The notes under the pieces were generated by a model. That model had not been told where the DNA came from, made no database searches, and saw only the letters and a list, made by a program, of their open reading frames with translations. Of a DNA stretch of 64,000 nucleotides, positions 50,373-57,762 are shown piece after piece. The stretch is from Anaerolineae bacterium (GTDB lineage: Bacteria; Chloroflexota; Anaerolineae; Aggregatilineales; Phototrophicaceae). A program made the position numbers and the translations under genes. Numbering within the stretch: the stretch's first letter is position 1; every line of letters starts with the position of its first letter. The stretch is from the NCBI GenBank assembly GCA_022841825.1, contig JALHQT010000002.1, forward strand, positions 124,001 through 188,000. The letters run 5' to 3'.

Positions 50373-51139
50373 GTGCCCGCCTCCGGCGTCGGCACGACGA
50401 CGCCGGTCGGCGGGTCGATTTCCGGCGGTGCATTGATGTCGAAGACATCGACCGTCCAGGTCGTTGGCTCCGGCTCATCCGCCGTCTCCGTGCCGGGCTG
50501 GATGATGACGAAGCGCGCCGGGTAACCAGTCGCCGCATCGACGTAGATGTCGACATCGACCTGCTCGCCCAGCGAATCGACCAGCCCCGCCAGCAGCGCT
50601 GTCACGGTGTCGCCGCGCGCCTGCGCCCGCAGATGATGGGCGTTGACGCCGCTTTCGAGCGTGACGACATCGACATAGACCATGTCGATCATGCCTTCGA
50701 GCGCGGTCTGAAAACCCGCCTCGGACGAGACGAGGGTTTCCGGGTTGAAACCTGGCGCGAACAGAGCGTTGACCCACTGATTCGCCGTCAGGATTTCGTT
50801 GCGATAGAACTGGTTTGACCCTTGCGAGAAGACGCCGACTTCCGCCGGGATGCCGCCGATCACCAGCAGCCGCACATCCGCCTGCATGATGCCGGGCGCG
50901 ACATACTGCGCATCAGCGCGGCGGAACGTCACATTGCCCAGGTCCGTCAGGATGATATAGGGCGCGCCGGTCTGCTCGACGATCATGCGGAAGCTTTGCG
51001 TCTCGCGGATCAGCTCCGCCGCGCGGGTGACGAGCGCCAGGGAATCGGGGGGAGCATCGGTGGTGGCGGCGGGCTGGCAGGCTGCCAGCAGCAGCATGAG
51101 CGCAAGCAGGGCGCTGATCAGGGGGCGAAGTCGTGGCAC
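50369..51139 (-). CDS. LppX/LprAFG-family lipoprotein
   Basis: The 256-residue protein has a lipoprotein signal peptide with lipobox LLAAC (Cys21). The mature part (SLALVTRAAELIRETQSFRMIVEQTG..., GNVTFRRADAQYVAPGIMQADVRLLV, GFQTALEGMIDMVYVDVVTLESGVNAHHLRAQ, VDVDIYVDAATGYPARFVI) follows the half-barrel, lipid-carrier fold of LppX, LprF and LprG. Such proteins hold an acyl chain in a hydrophobic cavity. It is coupled by ATGA to the DHA2 exporter, so the two probably cooperate in lipid export. Confidence 0.85.
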   Translation of the reverse strand: MPRLRPLISALLALMLLLAACQPAATTDAPPDSLALVTRAAELIRETQSFRMIVEQTGAPYIILTDLGNVTFRRADAQYVAPGIMQADVRLLVIGGIPAEVGVFSQGSNQFYRNEILTANQWVNALFAPGFNPETLVSSEAGFQTALEGMIDMVYVDVVTLESGVNAHHLRAQARGDTVTALLAGLVDSLGEQVDVDIYVDAATGYPARFVIIQPGTETADEPEPTTWTVDVFDINAPPEIDPPTGVVVPTPEAGT

Positions 51140-51217
51140 AATGAATCCTCTCGGATGGGCGAGCGATGTACGTCTAGTATACGCAGGATATGCAGGGGAA
51201 GATGCAAAGGGCGATTC

Positions 51218-51357
51218 TTTGCGTCCTTCGCGCCTTTGCGGTTCAATTCATACGCTCAGTCGTGCGCGGTGCGCGGACGAGGCACGCCATCACATCCGTG
51301 CCGGGCAGACACGGCGTCGCCCTACGGCGGGCAGACACATGGGTCTGCCCCTACGCA
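51218..51357. repeat. TTTGCGGTTCAA unit plus GACGAGGC/GGCAGAC palindromes
   Basis: CTTTGCGTCCTTCGCGCC and TTTGCGGTTCAATTC (51218-51248) are followed by GGACGAGGCACGCC and the inverted GGGCAGACACATGGGTCTGCCC (about 51328-51350). No gene lies in 51140-51387. Confidence 0.75.
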
Positions 51358-51387
51358 CATTATTCGTCATTCAACACTGGTTTACCG

Positions 51388-52062
51388 ATGACCCCATTCC
51401 TCGCTGCTACCCGTGCCATCTTCCAGAAAGACATCCAGACGGAGCTGCGCAGCCGCGAACTCGTGGCGACGATGGGCTTGTTCGCGCTCATCAGCATCCT
51501 CGTCTTCTCATTCGCGCTCGAACTCGACCGCCAGGCGCGCATCGAAGCCGTCAGCGGCGTGCTGTATGTGACGATTGTCTTCGCCAGCATCCTCGGCTTG
51601 AACCGCAGCATCGCCAGTGAGCGCGAGGCGGGCGGCATGGATGCGCTGCTGCTCGCCCCAATCCCGCGCACCGCCGTCCTGTGCGGCAAGCTGCTGGGCG
51701 GCGCGTTGTTCGTCGGCATCGTCGGGGCGGCGCTGCTGCCCGTGATGAGCGCGTTGTACAACGTCAACCTGCTTCAGCCCTGGGTCATCCTGACGCTGAT
51801 CCTCGGCGCGCTCGGTTTCACGATCATCGGCACCATCCTGGCGACGATCACCGCGCAGACGCGCGCGCGCGAGGCGCTGCTGCCGCTGGTCATGCTGCCG
51901 GTCGCGCTGCCGGTGCTGCTGTGCGCGGTGCGGGCGACGACGGGCATCCTGCGCGAGCTGCCGCAGGCGGACTGGATGTTCTGGGTAGCGCTGCTCGGCG
52001 TCGTAAACGTGATCTACGGCGTGATGTCGTGGTTCCTCTATGACGCGGTGGTGGAGGAATGA
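51388..52062 (+). CDS. ccmB: Heme exporter protein B (CcmB), orphan
   Basis: The 224-residue protein has six predicted helices and the CcmB blocks KDIQTELRSRELVATMGLFALISILVFSFAL, ASILGLNRSIASEREAGGMDALLLAPIPRTAVLCGKLLG and ALGFTIIGTILATITAQTRAREALLPLVMLPVALPVL. CcmB is the permease of the CcmABC system used in cytochrome c maturation. The partner genes ccmA and ccmC are not beside it, which is unusual. ATG 51388 follows a repeat-filled gap. Confidence 0.9.
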   Translation: MTPFLAATRAIFQKDIQTELRSRELVATMGLFALISILVFSFALELDRQARIEAVSGVLYVTIVFASILGLNRSIASEREAGGMDALLLAPIPRTAVLCGKLLGGALFVGIVGAALLPVMSALYNVNLLQPWVILTLILGALGFTIIGTILATITAQTRAREALLPLVMLPVALPVLLCAVRATTGILRELPQADWMFWVALLGVVNVIYGVMSWFLYDAVVEE

Positions 52063-52121
52063 GACCGCTACACCACCGTCAGACTTTTGTCATACAATAG
52101 GGACGAAGCAGGGGCGATACC

Positions 52122-52490
52122 GTGAGTTTGCTCAAGTTCTATACTGATACTCACATAGATAAGCAGGTAGCAAGCCAGCTTCGTCAGAAGGGGATCGATG
52201 TCGTGCGTTGTGAGGATGTTGGGCTAGCAGAAGCGGATGATGAAGTACATCTTGTGTATGCTGCCGAAAATGGATACGCACTCATTACGAAAGATGCAGG
52301 GTTTCGCGCACGACACTTTCAGTGGCTGCAAGATGGAAAGGCGCACAGTGGTATATTCTTCTGTAGTGATCGAAGCAATGCTGCAATCGGCAAGATCGTG
52401 AATGATTGTGCAGCATTTGCCCAATTGCTCGAAGCAGGGGTTGGTACACTAGACGACATCAAGGATCAGTTCATACTGATTAAAGGGTAG
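52122..52490 (+). CDS. DUF5615 PIN-like toxin
   Basis: The 122-residue protein begins LKFYTDTHIDKQVASQLRQKGIDVVRCEDVGLAEADDEVHLVYAAENGYALITKDAGFRAR, the PIN-like nuclease pattern in which the acidic residues Asp9, Asp and Glu near 38-42 and Asp near 60 bind metal. DUF5615 proteins are toxin candidates paired with DUF433. Start GTG 52122 has GCAGGGGC upstream. The DUF433 gene follows by 6 bp. Base composition is lower in GC than that of the neighbours. Confidence 0.85.
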   Translation: MSLLKFYTDTHIDKQVASQLRQKGIDVVRCEDVGLAEADDEVHLVYAAENGYALITKDAGFRARHFQWLQDGKAHSGIFFCSDRSNAAIGKIVNDCAAFAQLLEAGVGTLDDIKDQFILIKG

Positions 52491-52496
52491 GTCATC

Positions 52497-52784
52497 ATGC
52501 AAATCGTATCACATATTGTGCTGATCGACGGTGTGGCACGAATTGAACGCAAGCCGCACCTTAAGGCGGAAATGGTCGCCCGGATGATCGTGGATGGCGA
52601 CTACTCGGTCGAAGATGTGATGCGCCATTACGACCTACTTCCAGGCGAAGTTCATGCGGCGTTGGCATATTACTACGACAATCGCGCGGAGTTGGACCCC
52701 GAATACGCGGCGACGATAGAGGAAATCGAACGTAATGGGCTGACACTAGAAACATTCAAAGCGAAGCTGTCGCATCATTCCTAA
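52497..52784 (+). CDS. DUF433 antitoxin
   Basis: The 95-residue protein has the DUF433 helix-turn-helix pattern: HLKAEMVARMIVDGDYSVEDVMRHYDLLPGEVHAALAYYYDNRAELD, in which the GYSxEDVxxxYP...VxxALAYY signature is recognisable. It would neutralise the DUF5615 nuclease and repress the operon. The usual order is antitoxin first; here the toxin is first. Confidence 0.87.
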   Translation: MQIVSHIVLIDGVARIERKPHLKAEMVARMIVDGDYSVEDVMRHYDLLPGEVHAALAYYYDNRAELDPEYAATIEEIERNGLTLETFKAKLSHHS

Positions 52785-52865
52785 TCAAGCTCACCGTTTT
52801 GCCCACCCCCCACATGATCCGCTAAGATAGGCGCATTGTGTCACTGCCGCGAGCCGGGGGAAGCC

Positions 52866-54161
52866 ATGCGCGTTGAGAAGTCCGTCTTCATCTGCTACCG
52901 CCGCGCCAACTACCACACCGCGCTTGCCGTCTTCCAGCATCTGGAAGCGCATGGCTACGATGTCTTCCTCGACTACAAGAGTATCCCCAGCGGCGACTGG
53001 CGGCAGTTCATCCTCAAGGAGATCAGCGCGCGCGCCCACTTCCTGATCATCCTGACGCCCAGTATGCTCGAACGCTGCATCAACCCGGACGACGTGACGC
53101 GAATGGAGATCGAGCACGCCATCGCGCAGAAACGCAACGTGATCCCGCTGTTCTTCGAGGGCTTCAAGTTCAGCGCGGCGACTGACCAGTACCTCTCGCC
53201 CGCCATGAAGGCGCTGCCGAATTACAACGGCACCAATATCTATGACGACTTGTTTGATGCGAGCATGGAGCGCCTGCGCACGCAGTTCCTCAGCCGCCCG
53301 CTCCAGGTCGTGCTGCAGCCAGTCTCGGCGCAGGCGCAGGCAGCCGCCGCCGATCTGCAGCGCGAGACGCGCAGCGCACCAGCCCCGACCGACGCCCAGC
53401 GCAAGGCGGAGGTGTGGTACGAGCGCGGTTTCGCGGACTACGTGGACGGGCGGCACAACGATGCACTGGAGGCGTTCGCGCGCGCGCTGTCGCTCAAGCC
53501 GGATCATGTGGAGGCGCTCTACTGGCGCGGGCACACCTACCGCCTTCTGGATCGCCGCGACGATGCCATCAACGACTGGATGGAGGCGCTGGCGCACACG
53601 ACTGAGCCAGGCATGACCGCCCTGCTGTGGAGCAATGTCCATCGCCTGCGCGGGAACTTCGTCCGTGCCTTGAAGGAAGCGGACAAAGCGGTCGTCCTTC
53701 AGCCGACCAACGTCGATTGGCTGCGCAATCGCGGGAACATTCGAGCTGACGCGGGCGATTACGACGGTGCCATCGCCGACTTCAACGAAGCGCTACGCCT
53801 CAACCCCTCCTTTGCGCTGGCGTACAGCAATCGCGGACTCGCCTGGCTTAACAAGGGCGAATACGACCGCGCCATCGCCGACTTCAACGAAGCTATCCGC
53901 CTCAATCCCTCCGATGCATCAGCGTACAACAATCGCGGACGCGCCCGGGGCGAGAAGGGCGACTACGACCACGCTATCGACGACTACAACGAAGCCATAC
54001 GGCTCAATCCCTCCTACGCGATGGCGTACAACAATAGGGGAGTCTCGTGGAACAATAAGGGTGACAAACGGGCTGCCATCGCCGACTACGAAGCCGCGCT
54101 GCGCATCGATCCCAATCACGCGCTGGCGAAACAAAACCTGGAGCGCCTGCGCAAGCGGTAG
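52866..54161 (+). CDS. TIR-domain protein with seven TPR repeats
   Basis: The 431-residue protein starts at ATG 52866 (GGGGGAAG upstream). Residues 1-140 are a TIR domain: VFICYRRANYHTALAVFQHLEAHGYDVFLDYKSIPSGDW, FLIILTPSMLERC, and the helix MEIEHAIAQKRNVIPLFFEGF, which holds the Glu expected for NAD hydrolysis in active TIR enzymes. Residues from about 177 form seven 34-residue TPR units, the last four nearly uniform (AYNNRG...GDYDxAIxDYNEAIRLNPS). It could be a defence effector or a scaffold. It lies 81 bp after the toxin-antitoxin pair. Confidence 0.92.
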   Translation: MRVEKSVFICYRRANYHTALAVFQHLEAHGYDVFLDYKSIPSGDWRQFILKEISARAHFLIILTPSMLERCINPDDVTRMEIEHAIAQKRNVIPLFFEGFKFSAATDQYLSPAMKALPNYNGTNIYDDLFDASMERLRTQFLSRPLQVVLQPVSAQAQAAAADLQRETRSAPAPTDAQRKAEVWYERGFADYVDGRHNDALEAFARALSLKPDHVEALYWRGHTYRLLDRRDDAINDWMEALAHTTEPGMTALLWSNVHRLRGNFVRALKEADKAVVLQPTNVDWLRNRGNIRADAGDYDGAIADFNEALRLNPSFALAYSNRGLAWLNKGEYDRAIADFNEAIRLNPSDASAYNNRGRARGEKGDYDHAIDDYNEAIRLNPSYAMAYNNRGVSWNNKGDKRAAIADYEAALRIDPNHALAKQNLERLRKR

Positions 54162-54164
54162 CGC

Positions 54165-54368
54165 CGCCCTCACCCCCCGCCCCTCTCCCACGCATCGCGC
54201 AGCAAGACCCTTCGTGCGCTGCGTGTGTTGCGCGATGGGGTAGAGGGGAGTCAGACGAGTCGTCGGACGTGGCGATTCTGAAAGTCCCTCTCCCCCGATG
54301 CGCTTTAGAACACAGCCCACGTATTGTCTGCGCAGCATCGTGTGGGAGAGGGATTTAGGGTGAGGGCG
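54165..54368. repeat. CCCTCACCCC/CCCTCTCCC composite repeat with GCGCAGCA arms
   Basis: Blocks CCCTCACCCCCCGCCCCTCTCCC, AGACGAGTCGTCGGAC and GTGGGAGAGGGATTTAGGGTGAGGGC bracket CGCATCGCGCAGCA-type inserts. It is related to 15470-15612 and 46168-46270. It fills most of 54162-54469; no gene is visible there. Confidence 0.75.
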
Positions 54369-54469
54369 AATGCAGTCGGCGGTCTAGCGCGACTCTCCAC
54401 CTTTTAACGCTCCCCGCGCCCATTTCCCGCCGATAATAGCATTATCGAATATCAGCGGAGGGACTGCTC

Positions 54470-56401
54470 TTGCGTGTGTGGCAAATCCTCTTCAGTCTCA
54501 GCCTGCTCGCCCTCGTCAGCGGCACGGTCGGCGCGCAGGAAACCCTGCCGCGCATCGAACCGACCGACTGCGGCTTTGAACACTGGCAGGACGACCTCTT
54601 CTGCGGCGACCTGGTCGTCCCGCAGGATCGGGGTGACGCCAACAGCGGCACTATCCGCCTGCGCTTCGCCGTCTTCCCCGCCTGGGGCGAAGGTGAAATC
54701 GCGCCAGACCCGGTCGTCTATCTAGAAGGCGGTCCCGGCGGCGACCTGCTGACGGCGATGCCCTGGTCGTACTACACCGTCGAACCCTTCAACGAACGGC
54801 GTCCGGTCGTCCTCTTCGACCAGCGCGGCACAGGGCTGTCGCGCCCCGGTCTCGACTGCCCGGAATACGACAACACGCGTTACGAGCTGCTGGGCGAGGA
54901 CGCCGACGCGGATCTGACGCGCCAGCGCGTGCTCGACGCGCTCAACGCCTGCAAGCGCCGCCTGGAAAGCCGAGGCGTCCAGCTTTCGGCGTACAACAGC
55001 GCCGAAAACGCCGCCGACCTGAACGACCTGCGCGTCGCGCTCGGCTACGACGAGTGGAATCTGTACGGCATCTCGTATGGCACGCGGCTGGCGCTGACGG
55101 CGATGCGCGACACGCCCGAAGGCATCCGCAGCGTCATCATCGACTCGGTGCTGCCGCTGGAGGTGAGCAACTACGATGAAATGCCCGCCAACCTGGACCG
55201 CGCGCTGACGACCTTCTTCCTCGGCTGCGCGCAGGATGCCGAATGCAACGCAGCATATCCGCGCCTGGGCACCCGCTTTTACGAGACCGTCGCCCAGCTC
55301 GACGCCAATCCCGCCGAAGTCCGCATCAACCACCCGACGACGCAGATCGAGTATGTCGCGCGGGTCGATGGCTCGCAGCTCGTCGGCTTGGCGTTTGGTT
55401 CGCTCTACAGCCCCTCGCGCTTTTATGCGCTGCCCGCCATCATCGCCGATGCGCACACGGGTGATTACAGCCTGCTGGCGCGCGGTCTGGAGGATGTCCT
55501 CCAGGATCAGGAGGGCTTTAGTATGGGGATGCACTTCGCGGTGCAGTGTTCGGAAGAGGCGCCATTCGCCGCGCGCGAAAGCGTCGCGGGCGCGATCGGC
55601 GCGTTCCCGGCGCTGGCGTCCTACTTCACCGGCGCGCCGAACAGCGGCACGATGATCCTGACGATCTGCGATGCCTGGGGTCTCCGCCCAGCCGCCCCCG
55701 GCGAAAGCGCGCCCATCACTAGCAGCATCCCGACGCTGGTCATGGCGGGACAGTACGACCCGATCACGCCGCCGCGCTGGGCGCGCATGGTGGCGGACGC
55801 GCTGCCCAACAGCTTCTACCACGAATACCCAGGACAGGGACATGGCGTGACCGTCTCGGACGGCTGCGCCGCGCAAATGGCGCTGGCGTTCGTCGATGCG
55901 CCGACGCAGGCACCCGACGCAGGCTGCATGGCGGAAATCCCAGCGCCGGAGTTCTTCATCGTCGATAACAGCGCGCTCAACCTGGTCGCCTTCCGCGACG
56001 ACGCTGCCCGTCTGCGCAGCGTGCGCCCGGAATCGTGGGTGGGGGTCGGCACGGACTTCTATCCGGTCAGCATTGACGAGATATGGTTGAGCTTCGGCAG
56101 CCTGGACGTGCGCGATTACAACGCGACGGCGTCGGCAGACTACATCATGGACTACATCCTCAGCGACGTGGCGTCCGATTTCGACATCTACGACCTGCCG
56201 CCGCCCATAGAGCTGCGCAGCGCCAATGGCTTGTACTGGTCGATCTACGAATTCCGGCGCGGCGACCAGTACCTGCATATCGCCGCCGCCACGCGCGAAA
56301 CGCGCGTCTACTGGGTGCTGCTGCAAAGCGACCGCTTCGAGAAAGACGCGCTCTATCTGGAGGTCTTCACGCCCGCCATCGACAACCTGGAGGCGTTCTG
56401 A
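54470..56401 (+). CDS. Secreted S33-family alpha/beta hydrolase (tripeptidyl-aminopeptidase-like)
   Basis: The 643-residue protein starts at TTG 54470, 7 nt after GGAGGG; GTG 54476 is an alternative. A signal peptide ends near VGAQ (residue 23). The hydrolase part has the oxyanion segment YLEGGPGG near 86, nucleophile GISYGTRLAL near 201, the acid in AGQYDPITP near 430, and His in GQGHG near 458. The cap domain carries paired cysteines typical of exported prolyl/tripeptidyl peptidases. The last 150 residues form an extra domain not recognised. It overlaps the TPR gene by TGATG. Confidence 0.88.
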   Translation: MRVWQILFSLSLLALVSGTVGAQETLPRIEPTDCGFEHWQDDLFCGDLVVPQDRGDANSGTIRLRFAVFPAWGEGEIAPDPVVYLEGGPGGDLLTAMPWSYYTVEPFNERRPVVLFDQRGTGLSRPGLDCPEYDNTRYELLGEDADADLTRQRVLDALNACKRRLESRGVQLSAYNSAENAADLNDLRVALGYDEWNLYGISYGTRLALTAMRDTPEGIRSVIIDSVLPLEVSNYDEMPANLDRALTTFFLGCAQDAECNAAYPRLGTRFYETVAQLDANPAEVRINHPTTQIEYVARVDGSQLVGLAFGSLYSPSRFYALPAIIADAHTGDYSLLARGLEDVLQDQEGFSMGMHFAVQCSEEAPFAARESVAGAIGAFPALASYFTGAPNSGTMILTICDAWGLRPAAPGESAPITSSIPTLVMAGQYDPITPPRWARMVADALPNSFYHEYPGQGHGVTVSDGCAAQMALAFVDAPTQAPDAGCMAEIPAPEFFIVDNSALNLVAFRDDAARLRSVRPESWVGVGTDFYPVSIDEIWLSFGSLDVRDYNATASADYIMDYILSDVASDFDIYDLPPPIELRSANGLYWSIYEFRRGDQYLHIAAATRETRVYWVLLQSDRFEKDALYLEVFTPAIDNLEAF

Positions 56402-57033
56402 TGACCGACCTCAAACAAGCCGCCCAACTGATCAAAGCCGGGCAGCGTGACGAGGCGCGCAAGATTGTCGGGGCGCTGCTCAAGCGTGAGCCGGAGAATG
56501 ACGAGGCGTGGTATTACGCGGCGATGCTGAGTGATGGTGCGGAACAGCGCGCCAAGTTCCTGCAAAAAGCGCTCGACCTCAACCCGTTCCACGAGCGCGC
56601 CGACGCCGCCCTCAAAAAGATCAAATCGTCTGCGGGGGGTGACCCGCGTGTCGCCCCGCGCGACCGACGCGCCGCCGCGCCAAAATCGGGCGCCTCCGGC
56701 GGCATGATCGCGGCGATTGTCGTGGTCGCGCTGTTGCTGGTCGGCGTGGTCGCCTATGGTGTGATAACGCTGACGCGCCCGCAGGACGCGCCGCCTGTGC
56801 CGGTCGTGCCAACCCGCGTGCTCTCCGCCGCCGATTTCGCCGCGACGGGGACGGCGATGCTTGGGACGGCGGTTCCGACGGGTGAGGCAAGTCTCGCCCC
56901 TACGAGCACGGGATCACTCGCCGCGACGCCGACGCCCGCGCCCTACCAGGTCACCGCGACGGCGTATCTGCACATCGCACAGACGGCGGACGCCGGGCTG
57001 CGTCTGACGGCGACGGCAGCGGCGGAGAGATGA
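56401..57033 (+). CDS. Membrane protein with short TPR region and Thr/Ala-Pro-rich tail
   Basis: The 210-residue protein starts at ATG 56401, overlapping the previous stop (TGATG). Residues 3-70 resemble TPR helices (LIKAGQRDEARKIVGALLKREPENDEAWYYAAML), followed by a basic linker, one membrane helix near 102-122 (GGMIAAIVVVALLLVGVVAYGVI) and an extracytoplasmic tail rich in Thr, Ala and Pro. The topology suggests a cytoplasmic TPR platform tethered to the membrane. Its coupling to the secreted hydrolase hints at a shared role. Confidence 0.75.
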   Translation: MTDLKQAAQLIKAGQRDEARKIVGALLKREPENDEAWYYAAMLSDGAEQRAKFLQKALDLNPFHERADAALKKIKSSAGGDPRVAPRDRRAAAPKSGASGGMIAAIVVVALLLVGVVAYGVITLTRPQDAPPVPVVPTRVLSAADFAATGTAMLGTAVPTGEASLAPTSTGSLAATPTPAPYQVTATAYLHIAQTADAGLRLTATAAAER

Positions 57034-57079
57034 GGTTCACTCGCTCTGCCGGATGCGCGGTGTGGCGCGAAAGCCGGGC

Positions 57080-57511
57080 TTATCGACGATTCCGGACTTC
57101 CGCTGTGTCGTCGATCAGCAGCGCGTTCTGCTCCTTCTTACGCTCGATGGCATCCTGCGCATCCTCCAGTCCGGACACGTAGACGATGTCCGGCGCGAGC
57201 GCGGGATAGACGCGGGTGAAAGCAGTGATGCACGACTTCCAGAAGGTGGTCGCGCCGACATAGACATGCAAGCCTTGACGTCCGTTCTCCGGGAGATGTG
57301 TCGCGTAGTGTCGCAAATGCAGCACAGGGCTTCTCGGATTTGCCGTACTGGGGCGCAGGTCGTAAACGACGTGCACGGGCTTGACCGTGTCAGCCATGAG
57401 CGACCGAACCTTTGTCCCCATCTCATAGTAATCAGTCCATGACCAGTCGCCGTCGAAGGTCACGACAAGGGCTTCATCATCATGGGGAGACCAGGATACG
57501 TGTATGGACAT
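57080..57511 (-). CDS. Uncharacterised 143-residue protein, possibly SpoIIAA/STAS-like
   Basis: The product reads as an alternating beta-alpha protein (ALVVTFDGDWSWTDYYEMGTKVRSLM, VHVVYDLRPST, LHVYVGATTFWKSCITAFTRVYP, DIVYVSGLEDAQDAI). The length, the early strand-helix-strand and the short ending helix recall SpoIIAA-like or STAS folds that bind small ligands or partners. No signature residue confirms it. It is leftward, between the TPR gene and mutS2, and seems monocistronic. Confidence 0.6.
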   Translation of the reverse strand: MSIHVSWSPHDDEALVVTFDGDWSWTDYYEMGTKVRSLMADTVKPVHVVYDLRPSTANPRSPVLHLRHYATHLPENGRQGLHVYVGATTFWKSCITAFTRVYPALAPDIVYVSGLEDAQDAIERKKEQNALLIDDTAEVRNRR

Positions 57512-57701
57512 GTATTGCGACCTGACTGCTGTATCGTGCTGCCTATAAATCGATTATATGCGACGGCGAAATGTCCAGACGTAAGAAAGGAGTCTGAAGA
57601 TGAAAGTCGCCGCCCATCCGCAAAGAGCCTGCCGGTGCGTTCTGTCATCGGACTTTTGGCGGAGAGGCGTTAACCCCTTATGACCCCTTGCAGGCACGCA
57701 A

Positions 57702-57730
57702 TTGTTCTGTTCTGATCCGACTGATATACT
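57702..57730 (+). promoter_or_regulatory. Candidate mutS2 promoter
   Basis: TTGTTC at 57702-57707 and TATACT at 57725-57730 are 17 bp apart, about 30 bp before ATG 57763. Confidence 0.6.
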
Positions 57731-57762
57731 GCCCTGATACGGTAAAAAGTTGAAATTCGGGA

